64,000 bases of DNA. Origin: JBKQVT01 sp963727245 (lineage in GTDB: Bacteria > Planctomycetota > Planctomycetia > Pirellulales > Thermoguttaceae). Of this stretch, positions 56,488 through 64,000 are shown piece by piece (position 1 is the first letter of the stretch; every line of letters begins with the position of its first letter). The notes under the pieces are model-generated. The model did no database searches. It saw only the letters and a program-made list of their open reading frames with translations, and had not been told where the DNA came from. The translations under genes were made by a program, and so were the position numbers. The DNA is taken from NCBI GenBank assembly GCA_963727245.1, contig CAVSFO010000021.1, positions 50,500-114,499 on the forward strand, given 5' to 3'.

Positions 56488-57123
56488 ATGACTCAACCGT
56501 GGATCGAAGGACGGCTGGAAGAAAATATCCTCACGACGACCTTGGAGCAGGCGATCAACTGGGCGCGGCAGTCGAGCCTGTGGCCGATGACGTTCGGGGT
56601 GGCCTGTTGCGCCATCGAGATGATGTCGGCCGGCGCCGGCCGCTTCGATCTGGATCGTTTCGGCGCCGGGGCGTTTCGCGCCAGCCCGCGGCAGTCCGAC
56701 CTGATGATCGTCGCCGGCACGATCAACTACAAGATGGCCAGCCGCGTCCGCCGGCTCTACGACCTCATGCCCGAGCCCAAGTACGTGCTGGCCATGGGGG
56801 GCTGCACGATCGCGGGCGGGCCCTATTACGAGTTCGGCTACAACATCGTCAACGGTGTCGACCTGGTGGTCCCGGTCGACGTGTATATCCCCGGCTGCCC
56901 GCCGCGGCCGGAATCCATGTTGGAAGGACTGATGCGACTGCAGGACAAGATCAAGGGACAGACGATCGCCCGCCAACCGGGCCGGCGCCACGGCGGCTGG
57001 CTGGCGGCCCTGGCCGGGCCCGCCGTCAAGGCGAAGGACCGGCTGCCCTTGGCCCATCACTCGGGCTTCGTCGAGGCCGAGGGGCCGCCGCTGGTCTTCC
57101 ACCATCAAAAAGTCAAGCCATGA
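56488..57123 (+). CDS. nuoB: NADH-quinone oxidoreductase subunit B-like protein
   Basis: 211 residues. Carries the N2 4Fe-4S cluster in complex I. The cluster Cys are in TFGVACCAIEMMSAG, AMGGCTIAGGPYYEFG and VDVYIPGCPPRPESM; FRASPRQSDLMIVAGTINYK and LEQAINWARQSSLWPM are family blocks. ATG 56488 has GGAG at 7 nt. A C-terminal ~50-residue extension (RRHGGWLAALAGPAV...) is longer than usual. No other nuo gene is nearby; it sits between sufR and sufC and overlaps sufC by ATGA. Confidence 0.92.
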   Translation: MTQPWIEGRLEENILTTTLEQAINWARQSSLWPMTFGVACCAIEMMSAGAGRFDLDRFGAGAFRASPRQSDLMIVAGTINYKMASRVRRLYDLMPEPKYVLAMGGCTIAGGPYYEFGYNIVNGVDLVVPVDVYIPGCPPRPESMLEGLMRLQDKIKGQTIARQPGRRHGGWLAALAGPAVKAKDRLPLAHHSGFVEAEGPPLVFHHQKVKP

Positions 57124-58015
57124 GTGAAGCGCTGTCGATTCGCGAGCTTTACGTCCAGGTGGCGGGAAAACCGATTCTCCAGGGGGTAAGCTTGCGGATC
57201 GGCCGCGGCGAAGTCCACGCCCTCATGGGACCCAACGGCTCCGGCAAGAGCACGCTGGCCTTCGCCGTCATGGGCCATCCGGGCTACGAAGTGACCGGCG
57301 GCGCCATCGACCTGGACGGGCAGGACGTGCTGGCCATGGACCCCACCCAGCGGGCGCGGGCCGGGCTGTTCATGGCCTTTCAGCGCCCCTGGCCATTCCC
57401 GGCGTGAAGATGGCCGATTTCCTCCGCCACGCCGCCACCAACGTCCGCCACCCGCAGCGCAAAGAGGGCGAAGAACTGATCCCCATGCGGCAGTTTCGCA
57501 AGGAACTCCGCGAGGAAATGGAAAAACTCCGCATCGACGCCGAGTTCGCCCGCCGCTACGTCAACGACGGCTTCTCCGGCGGCGAGATGAAGCGGGCGGA
57601 AATCCTGCAAATGGCCATGCTGCGCCCCAAGTTCGCCATCCTCGACGAGACCGACAGCGGCCTGGACGTCGACGCCGTGCGGCTGGCCAGCCAGAGCATC
57701 GCCCAGATCGGCGGCCGCCGCATGGGCATCCTCATCATCACCCACCACGAACAACTCCTGGAATACAACCAACCCGATTTCACCCACGTCATGCTCGGCG
57801 GCCGCATCGTCGAGACCGGTGGGCCGGAACTGGCGATGGAACTGCACAAGCAGGGCTACGATCGCCTCCGCGCCGCCTATCCCGATGCCGCCGCCGCCGA
57901 GGAACTCCGCAACCGCGACATCCCGCCCCCGAGCGGGCTGGCAAGCGAAGAGCTTCCGCCCCGCGGCGCGACGGCTCGGCTGCGGCCGTACCGAGGTGAT
58001 TGTCATGGCAACTGA
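57120..58015 (+). CDS. sufC: SufC ATPase of the SUF Fe-S assembly complex (one frameshift)
   Basis: ABC-type ATPase of SufBC2D. Walker A MGPNGSGKST; one base missing near 57388 (after FMAFQRP, homologues read LAIPGV) splits the frame; then VKMADFLRHAATNV, signature NDGFSGGEMKRAEILQM, Walker B AILDETDSGLDVDAVRLA and switch ITHHEQLLEY. Starts at ATG 57120, overlapping the nuoB stop; its stop lies inside the first codons of sufB. A ~25-residue tail beyond the usual end (SGLASEELPPRGATARL) is odd. Confidence 0.92.
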
Positions 58016-59456
58016 TTTACAGGCTTCCTCGCACGATGCGATCGGCGAGATCAATAAACAGGCTTCCTCGCGCGACGCCATCGGCGAGATCAATAAATAC
58101 GACTTCCGCAACGACGAGAAATACGTCTTCAAGGCCCGCAAGGGACTCGACCGCCGCATCGTCGCCGAAATTTCGGACATGAAGGGCGAGCCGGCGTGGA
58201 TGCGCGACTTCCGGCTCAAGAGCCTGGAGATCTTCGAGTCCAAGCCCATGCCGCAATGGGGCGGGCGGATCGCCATCGACTTCCAGGAAATCTACTACTA
58301 CCTCAAGCCCGTCAGCCAGCAGGGCCGCTCCTGGGACGACGTGCCCGCCGAGATCAAGAGCACCTTCGACAAGCTGGGCATCCCGGAGGCGGAGAAGAAG
58401 TTCCTCGCCGGCGTGAAGGCCCAGTACGAGAGCGAGGTGGTCTACGGCTCGCTCAAGGAGGAGCTGTCCAAGCAGGGCGTGATCTTCAGCGACATGGATT
58501 CCGGCCTGCGCGACTATCCCGACCTGGTGCGGCAGTATTTCAGCACCCTGATTCCCCCCACCGACAACAAGTTTGCCGCCTTGAATTCGGCGGTCTGGTC
58601 GGGCGGGTCGTTCGTCTACGTGCCGCCGGGGGTGAAGATCGAGTTCCCCTTGCAGGCCTATTTCCGCATCAACGCCGCGCAGATGGGCCAGTTCGAGCGG
58701 ACGTTGATTATCGTCGATGAAGGGGCCCAGGTGCATTACGTCGAAGGCTGCACGGCCCCCATGTACAGCAGCGAAAGCCTGCACTCCGCCGTCGTCGAGG
58801 TGATCGCAAAGAAAGGCTCGCGCGTCCGCTACACGACCATCCAGAACTGGGCCAACAACATTTACAACCTGGTGACCAAGCGGGCGGCCGCCTACCAGGA
58901 CTCCCTGGTCGAATGGGTCGACTGCAACCTCGGCAGCCGGCTCACCATGAAGTATCCGTCCATCTACATGCTCGAGCCCGGCGCCCGCGGCGAAGTCCTC
59001 TCGGTGGCCTTCGCCTCCGCCGGACAACACCAGGACGCCGGGGCCAAGGTAGTGCACTGCGCGCCGCACACCTCCAGCCGCATCGTCTCCAAGTCGATCT
59101 CCAAGAACGGCGGCCGCACCAGCTATCGCGGCCTGCTGAAGGTCCTCAAGGGGGCCAAGAAAGCCAAGTCCAACGTCGTTTGCGACGCCCTCATCCTCGA
59201 CCCCCAAAGCCGCAGCGACACCTATCCCTATATCGAAATCGAAGAACAAGACGTCATGGTCGGCCACGAGGCCAGCGTGTCGCGGATCGGCGAAGAGCAG
59301 TTGTTCTATCTTTGCAGCCGCGGACTGAGCGAGGCCGAGGCCGCCACCATGATCGTCAGCGGCTTCATCGAGCCCCTGGTGAAGGAGCTGCCCATGGAAT
59401 ATGCCGTGGAGATGAACCGCCTCATCGAGCTGCAAATGGAAGGGACGGTGGGGTAA
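58005..59456 (+). CDS. sufB: SufB scaffold protein
   Basis: 483 residues, uninterrupted. Scaffold on which clusters form. ATG 58005 with GAGGTGAT upstream. A 13-residue block is duplicated at the N-terminus. Family blocks: NKFAALNSAVWSGGSFVYVP, VHYVEGCTAPMYSSESLHSA, YTTIQNWANNIYNLVTKRA, catalytic-region Cys in VEWVDCNLGS, SKNGGRTSYRGLLKV and VMVGHEASVSRIGEEQLFY. sufC overlaps its start; sufD follows 4 bases after the stop. Confidence 0.96.
   Translation: MATDLQASSHDAIGEINKQASSRDAIGEINKYDFRNDEKYVFKARKGLDRRIVAEISDMKGEPAWMRDFRLKSLEIFESKPMPQWGGRIAIDFQEIYYYLKPVSQQGRSWDDVPAEIKSTFDKLGIPEAEKKFLAGVKAQYESEVVYGSLKEELSKQGVIFSDMDSGLRDYPDLVRQYFSTLIPPTDNKFAALNSAVWSGGSFVYVPPGVKIEFPLQAYFRINAAQMGQFERTLIIVDEGAQVHYVEGCTAPMYSSESLHSAVVEVIAKKGSRVRYTTIQNWANNIYNLVTKRAAAYQDSLVEWVDCNLGSRLTMKYPSIYMLEPGARGEVLSVAFASAGQHQDAGAKVVHCAPHTSSRIVSKSISKNGGRTSYRGLLKVLKGAKKAKSNVVCDALILDPQSRSDTYPYIEIEEQDVMVGHEASVSRIGEEQLFYLCSRGLSEAEAATMIVSGFIEPLVKELPMEYAVEMNRLIELQMEGTVG
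58020..58097. repeat. 39-bp in-frame tandem duplication in sufB
   Basis: CAGGCTTCCTCGC(A/G)CGA(T/C)GC then CATCGGCGAGATCAATAAA occurs twice back to back, giving QASSHDAIGEINK and QASSRDAIGEINK. The copies differ at three bases, so the duplication is not a very recent assembly error. Confidence 0.9.
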
Positions 59457-59460
59457 GACC

Positions 59461-60780
59461 GTGCCCGAGACCGCGCTCCAATCCGGTTTCACCCCCGAGG
59501 CGTTTGCGGCCTTCGTCCAGGCGCGGCGGGAACCCGGCTGGCTGCTGGAACTCCGCCGCCAGGCCTGGGAAATTTTCCAGGCATTGGCGCTGCCCGATCG
59601 CCGGGCCGAGGAATGGATGCGGACCGACATCCGCGCCTTTCATCCCGACGAGTTCAGCCTTCCCGTGGCGGACGCAGCGGAAACCCGGGACAGGCCGCTT
59701 TTGCCCGAGCCGCTCTTGACCGAGGGCGTGGAGCTGGCCGGCGCCGCGGCCTCGCTCGATAGCGGCGCCTACCAGTTTCGCCTGGACCCGCACTGGGCAA
59801 GCAAGGGCGTGCTCTTCGGCAGCCTGGACCAGGCGGTGATCGAACACGGCGACGCCCTGCGTCCGCACCTGCTCCGCCAGGCCATCGCGCCCGGCTACGA
59901 CAAGTTCGCCGCCTTGCAGGCGGCCTGCTGGTGCGGGGGCACGCTGCTCTACGTCCCCGCCGGCGTGGTCGTCGATCGGCCCTTTCACGTCCTATCGGCC
60001 CTGGCGCCCGGCGGCGTCGATTTGGGCCGCTGCCTGGTTGTGCTCGGAGAGGGCGCCGACGCCACGCTGCTGGCCGAGACCGCCGGCGCCGAGCCGTCGG
60101 CCGCCGGGCTGCACTGCGGCGCCGTCGAGTTGCTGCTGGGGCCCGGATCGCGATTGTGCTATGTGAACCTGCAAAACTGGGGCGCCGGCGTCTGGCATTT
60201 CGCCCATCAAAAGGCCCTCGTCGGCCGCGACGCCTCGCTGCAATGGACTATCGGCGCGCTGGGCAGCCGCCTGGCCAAGGTCAATCAGCACGTGGCCCTG
60301 ACCGGCCCGGCGCGGCGGCCCAGGTCAACGGCGTCATGTTCACCGACGGCCGCCAACACCTCTCCTACCACACCTTGCAACACCACCAGGCGCCCCATTG
60401 CACCAGCGATCTGCTCTACAAGGGGGCCTTGCAAGGCAGCTCCCGCATCGTCTGGCGGGGCATGATCAAGGTCGATCGCGACGCCCAGAAAACCGACGGC
60501 TATCAACGTAACGACAACCTCATCCTCTCGGAATCGTCGCGCCGATTCGATCCCGGGCCTGGAGATCGAGGCCGACGACGTCAAGTGCTCGCACGGCGCC
60601 ACGGCCGGTCGCGTCGACGACGAGCAGGTCTTCTACGCCTCGACGCGCGGCCTGACGCGCCAAGAGGCCGTCCGCATGATCGTCACCGGCTTCTTCCAGC
60701 AGGTCTTCGACCGCATCGCCATCGAGGGCGTCCGCCACTCGCTGGGCGAGGCGATCGGCCGCAGAGTCCGCGAATTCTAA
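59461..60780 (+). CDS. sufD: SufD protein (two frameshifts)
   Basis: Partner of SufB in the assembly complex. GTG 59461. Blocks: PDRRAEEWMRTDIRAF, FAALQAACWCGGTLLYVPAG, YVNLQNWGAGVWHFAHQKAL. Near 60312 a base is lost after VALTGP; the next frame gives AAQVNGVMFTDGRQHLSYHT and SDLLYKGALQGSSRIVWRGM; near 60545 a second shift leads to LEIEADDVKCSHGATAGRVD and FYASTRGLTRQEAVRMIVTG to the end at 60780. All usual domains are present once corrected. Confidence 0.92.
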
Positions 60781-60794
60781 CCGCCAATCCGGCC

Positions 60795-61109
60795 ATGTCC
60801 GATTTCATCCGCATCTGCCCCGCCAGCGACATCCCCGAGGGAGAGCGCAAGGTCTTCGAGATCGAGGGCCGCTTCGTGGCCGTGTTTCACGTCGCCGGCG
60901 GCTTTTACGCCTTGGACGACTGCTGCACCCATGACGGCGGGCCGCTGGGCGAAGGGACGATCGAGGGATTCACGGTGATTTGCCCGCGGCACGGGGCGAA
61001 GTTCGACATTCGCGACGGCCGTGCCCTGACGATGCCCGCCGTCCAGGCCACCGGCGCCCACGAGGTCAAAGTCGAAGGCGGCGAAGTCTTGCTGCGGCTC
61101 AACCAGTAA
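60795..61109 (+). CDS. Rieske-type ferredoxin
   Basis: 104 residues. Rieske 2Fe-2S ligands CxH in DDCCTHDGGPL and CxxH in VICPRHGAKFDI. No redox-enzyme domain is attached, so it is a soluble electron carrier or an Fe-S carrier. Located between sufD and sufT with short spacing; its place in suf operons suggests electron supply for assembly (inference). Confidence 0.93.
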   Translation: MSDFIRICPASDIPEGERKVFEIEGRFVAVFHVAGGFYALDDCCTHDGGPLGEGTIEGFTVICPRHGAKFDIRDGRALTMPAVQATGAHEVKVEGGEVLLRLNQ

Positions 61110-61124
61110 CGAGGGCGCCCGGCG

Positions 61125-61439
61125 ATGCCCATTGCCGAAGACACCGTTTACGAAGCCTTGCGCAAAGTCCGCGACCCGGAGCTGATGGTCAACATCGTCG
61201 ACCTGGGCCTGATCTACGGCGTCGGCGTCGACGAGTCCGAGGGCAAGTCGAACCTGCTGGTGATCATGACCATGACCACGCCGGCCTGCCCCTACGGCCC
61301 GGAGCTGCTCGCTGAAGTGAAAGACGCCCTCACCGCGTTGCCGGGGGCAGGCGAGGTCGAGGTGCGGCTCACCTTGAGTCCGCCCTGGACCCCGGACCGC
61401 ATGACCGACGACGCCCGCGACGAACTGGGGCTGTTTTGA
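61125..61439 (+). CDS. sufT: SufT-like MIP18/DUF59 Fe-S maturation protein
   Basis: 104 residues. Family pattern: VYEALRKVRDPELMVNIVDL GLIYGVGVD, then MTMTTPACPYGPEL with the conserved Cys, and LTLSPPWTPDRMTDDARDEL. Helps mature Fe-S proteins. Last gene of the operon. No sufS, sufE or sufU is seen in the window. Confidence 0.9.
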   Translation: MPIAEDTVYEALRKVRDPELMVNIVDLGLIYGVGVDESEGKSNLLVIMTMTTPACPYGPELLAEVKDALTALPGAGEVEVRLTLSPPWTPDRMTDDARDELGLF

Positions 61440-61531
61440 CCTTAGCTGGCGAATCGATAACTGTCGCGTTGTCCAAAGTATTCCGCACACGCCGTGTGCG
61501 GACTGGCGGCGCACGGCCTGTGCCTGCTACT

Positions 61532-63862
61532 TTACGCCGGCCGCTTCCGCCCCAGCGGGGTCAAGGCCGAGCCGGCGCCCACCAGCCCCAACACCAGCCA
61601 ACTGCCCAGCAGCAGCCAAGGATATCCCTGCGGCTCGTAGTGGAAGCGGACGTGGTTCTCGCCCCGTTGCACCGCCACCGCCCGAAAGGCCAGATTGCCG
61701 ATCCACACCGGCGTCGGACGGTCGTTGACCCACGCCCGCCAACCGGGCGCCCAGCGGTCCGTGACCAACAACCAGCCGTCCTCCGGGGCGCGGACGTCCA
61801 GTTCCAGGCAGCGATCGTCATAGCGCCGCAAGCGGACGGGTATCCGCACGGCCGGCGGAAGCCCTGCCAGGAGATGGCGCGAAACTTGCTTCCGGCGTCC
61901 GGGCCGCCGCGGCCGGCCCGCCCGTGGCTTCGCGCGGATCGGAAACGATGATGCACAGCCCGCCCACGGCGCCGGCCCGCGCGGCCAACCGCTGCAAGGT
62001 CGTCTCGCCGAGCGGCTCCAAAGACGCCTGCGGAGCGAACCAGGTCCGCTGGCTCCCCAACATGCCGGCCGCCAACAGCGGCTGCTCCGTCTCCTCCTCA
62101 TAGAGCTTATTGTGCAGGACGTTGAAGCAGCGGGCGACCGGCACTTTCACCACCAGGCAGCCGTTCCGCGGCGTGGCCGGCCCGGCTGACCACGACGGCA
62201 CGCGATCGAGGCCCTGCGCGGTGAGGTCGATCGAGCCGCGGTGCGCCGCGGCAACGACCGGCCAGATCTTGCTGCTTGTGGTATACATGGCGGGGCGGGC
62301 GAGGATCACGGTGAGCACGGCGTCCACGATGCAGAGCACCACCAGCCGCCGCCCGAAGGCCGGCGCAGTTTCCCGTCCGCCACGCCGCCACGGCCAGGAC
62401 GGCCATGCCCACCCAGAGCAACAACACGTGGACGGCGGCCAGCACCGCGACGCCGATTTCCGACTTGTTGAAGTCCGCCACGTAGTAGATCGCCGCCAGC
62501 GTCAGCAGGGCGGCCGCGGCAGTGGTCCACGACACGATCGCCAGCCGTTTCCAGCGGGCCGTCGCCGCGGCGGCGGCCGCTTCGGCCAGGTCGCGTCCGG
62601 CCAGCACGGCCAGCACCACCATGGTAAACAGGTAGTAGCAACGGAACATCGCCGCATGGCGGAAGTAGCGCATCGGCGGCAGCGCGTCGTAGAGCCAGCC
62701 GCGCACGGGCAATTGGTCGCCCAGCGTGGCGGCCAGGCAGAACAGTCCCATGCCCGCCAGCCACCAGCGAAACGCCTGCCGCGGCCGCAGCCACGGCGCC
62801 GCCAGTCCCAACACCAGCAGCAGCGGCGAGAGATAGATGCTCGACATGGCCAGGTCGGTGGCCCAGAGCCGATGCCACCGCCGCGTGCCCACGATGGCCA
62901 CGTAGGGGTTGGCGAAGCTGGAAAGGGCCTTCGGATCGAGCGCCTGGGCCGAGACGGCCTTCTCGCGCGATCGCCCCGCTGCGGTCCGAATAACCCCGCA
63001 GCTCGTGCAAGAAGCCGAAATAGGCCGGCGCCATGGCCGCCAGACTGACGCCCGCCCAGAGGGCGACGATGAGCAGATTTTTCCCCACGCCGCGGCCGCC
63101 TGGGGACTGTCCCGATTTTCGTGTCAGCGAAAATGGGACCGGGTACCCTCTGGGTGCCTTTGCGCCACGCGACGGCTGTTCTGACGCAGAAACGTCCGCC
63201 GGGCCGAACCCGCAAATCCAGCGACCGAGCACCCAGCCCGCCAGGTAGCACTCGCCGATGATGATGAGTCCCGGATATCCGGACAAGGCGGCCAGGCCCC
63301 ACAGCGCCCCGGCCTGGGCGGCCGGCAGCAGCCGCCTTTGCTCCAGCGCGACATCCAACCGCCAGAGCGTCCAGGGCAACAGCGCCATCACGACCAGGTA
63401 GGCCGTATACTCGGCCTGGCCGGTGAAGTTTGCCGAGAACATGTAGCCGATGGCCGCCACGCAGGCCATCCACACGGGGGCCCGCAGGTGCCGGGCCAGC
63501 CACAAGACGCCCAATCCGCCCAGGGCCCAAATCACCAGCCAATAGGCGCGGAACGCGCCCTCGCTGGGCCCCAGCAGCGCCGCTAGTGCGACCGTCGCCG
63601 GCGACATCGCGCCCACCTCGGGATCGAAGCCCGCCGGGCAGCCCCCGTCGACCAGCGGCGTCCACATGAGCAGTTGGCCGTGCCGGGCGTGGTCGGCGAT
63701 GAGAATGAAGTAGGGGGCGAAGAAGTCGCTGGAGTCGAAGCGTCCGGTATGTCGGCCCAGGATCAAGGTGATATTGGCCGCCAGCAGGACCAGGACCACC
63801 AGCGCAGCCGCCCGACCCCAGCCGGTCGAAGTCGAGTCCGGACGCGAACCAAGAGGTGACAT
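61532..63862 (-). CDS. YfhO-like multi-spanning membrane protein (three frameshifts)
   Basis: About 775 residues. ATG 63862, then a helix ALVVLVLLAANITLILGRHT and the family's loop FDSSDFFAPYFILIADHARH with PLVDGGCPAGFDPEVGAMSP. More helices follow (VWMACVAAIGYMFSANF, AMAPAYFGFLHELRGYS, YLSPLLLVLGLAAPWLRP, LFTMVVLAVLAGRDL). A soluble C-terminal beta domain (LELDVRAPEDGWLLVTDRWA, PGWRAWVNDRPTPVW) precedes the last helix. Frames break near 62960, 62360 and 61875. In the middle a family B palindrome is translated in frame. YfhO-type proteins take part in glycosylating teichoic acids or lipids in other phyla; role here unknown. Confidence 0.8.
63101..63141. repeat. Family B palindrome inside the YfhO-like gene
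   Basis: TGGGGACTGTCCCGATTTTC GTGTCAGCGAAAATGGGACC; same sequence as the element at 25266 over 40 bases. It is translated (on the minus strand) as VPFSLTRKSGQSPGG, between helix segments. The right part after GGGACC is diverged. Confidence 0.85.
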
Positions 63863-63885
63863 TCGGCACGCAGTTCCCGCGAGAG

Positions 63886-63936
63886 TCGGGGGCTGTCCCG
63901 ATTTTCGCCCAACGAGAATGGGGCGGTCCCCCTTGG
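63886..63936. repeat. Family B palindrome, diverged copy
   Basis: GGGGGCTGTCCCGATTTTCG CCCAACGAGAATGGGGCGGT CCCCC, about 25 bases upstream of the YfhO-like start. The first 138 bases of the minus-strand transcript region (63863-64000) hold nothing else that I recognise. Confidence 0.75.
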
Positions 63937-64000
63937 CAAGTGCCGCATCCGCCAGGGGCGATCATAGCTGGGCGGGCGAATTGGCGTCAATGGCAGTTGC

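Overview
The window looks like chromosomal DNA of a planctomycete (Planctomycetota, probably near Pirellulales). The support is a GC-rich base composition, a YTV-repeat cell-wall protein, a probable planctomycete TIGR03009 remnant, PEP-CTERM tails on secreted hydrolases, a bacterial deoxyhypusine-synthase-like protein beside homospermidine synthase, lipid A genes, and many intergenic palindromic repeats. I see no rRNA, tRNA, CRISPR array, phage, transposase or replication origin.

Layout. 1-9 kb: end of a TIGR03009-like protein, an RND-type outer-membrane lipoprotein, serA, a BRCT-MerR-TPR fusion protein, the YTV protein and an outer-membrane barrel. 9-11 kb: a secreted GH27 alpha-galactosidase bracketed by two inverted ~138-bp repeats. 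11.7-16 kb: ABC ATPase, ABC permease and a membrane-anchored partner in one operon. 16-18.8 kb: three tandem, translationally coupled SGNH hydrolases with PEP-CTERM tails. 19-25.9 kb: gcvT-gcvH, an anti-sigma-like membrane protein, thrS and infC. 26.6-32.8 kb: a polyamine island (agmatinase, DHS-like protein, homospermidine synthase, ornithine-type decarboxylase, pyruvoyl arginine decarboxylase) interrupted by a ParE/Phd toxin-antitoxin pair. 33-40 kb: a four-helix-bundle gene between heptamer arrays, UDP-glucuronate decarboxylase, mtnA, purE, ald, lpxD and lpxI. 40-48 kb: a lipoprotein/secreted-protein pair with an in-frame TGA, rnd, an ion transporter, a 71-aa protein and a TolC-like protein with two related halves. 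48-54.5 kb: a large secreted propeller-like protein, an unknown secreted protein, and a second copy of the first with a 368-codon internal deletion. 54.5-61.5 kb: a dihydrouridine synthase, then sufR-nuoB-sufC-sufB-sufD-Rieske-sufT. 61.5-63.9 kb: a YfhO-like membrane protein.

Two features colour everything. First, about 27 single-base indels break otherwise well-conserved genes, often in runs of G or C. This looks like uncorrected sequencing error rather than decay, so I annotate those genes across the breaks and say where they fall. Second, at least eight families of inverted or tandem repeats lie between genes. In four places (yfhO, purE, and the lpxD/lpxI junction) they are translated as part of a protein. 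No phage-defence locus or large novel system is evident. The most interesting leads are the translated palindromes, the heptamer-flanked four-helix-bundle cassette, the inverted pair around the galactosidase, the in-frame TGA gene, and the orphan nuoB inside the suf operon.
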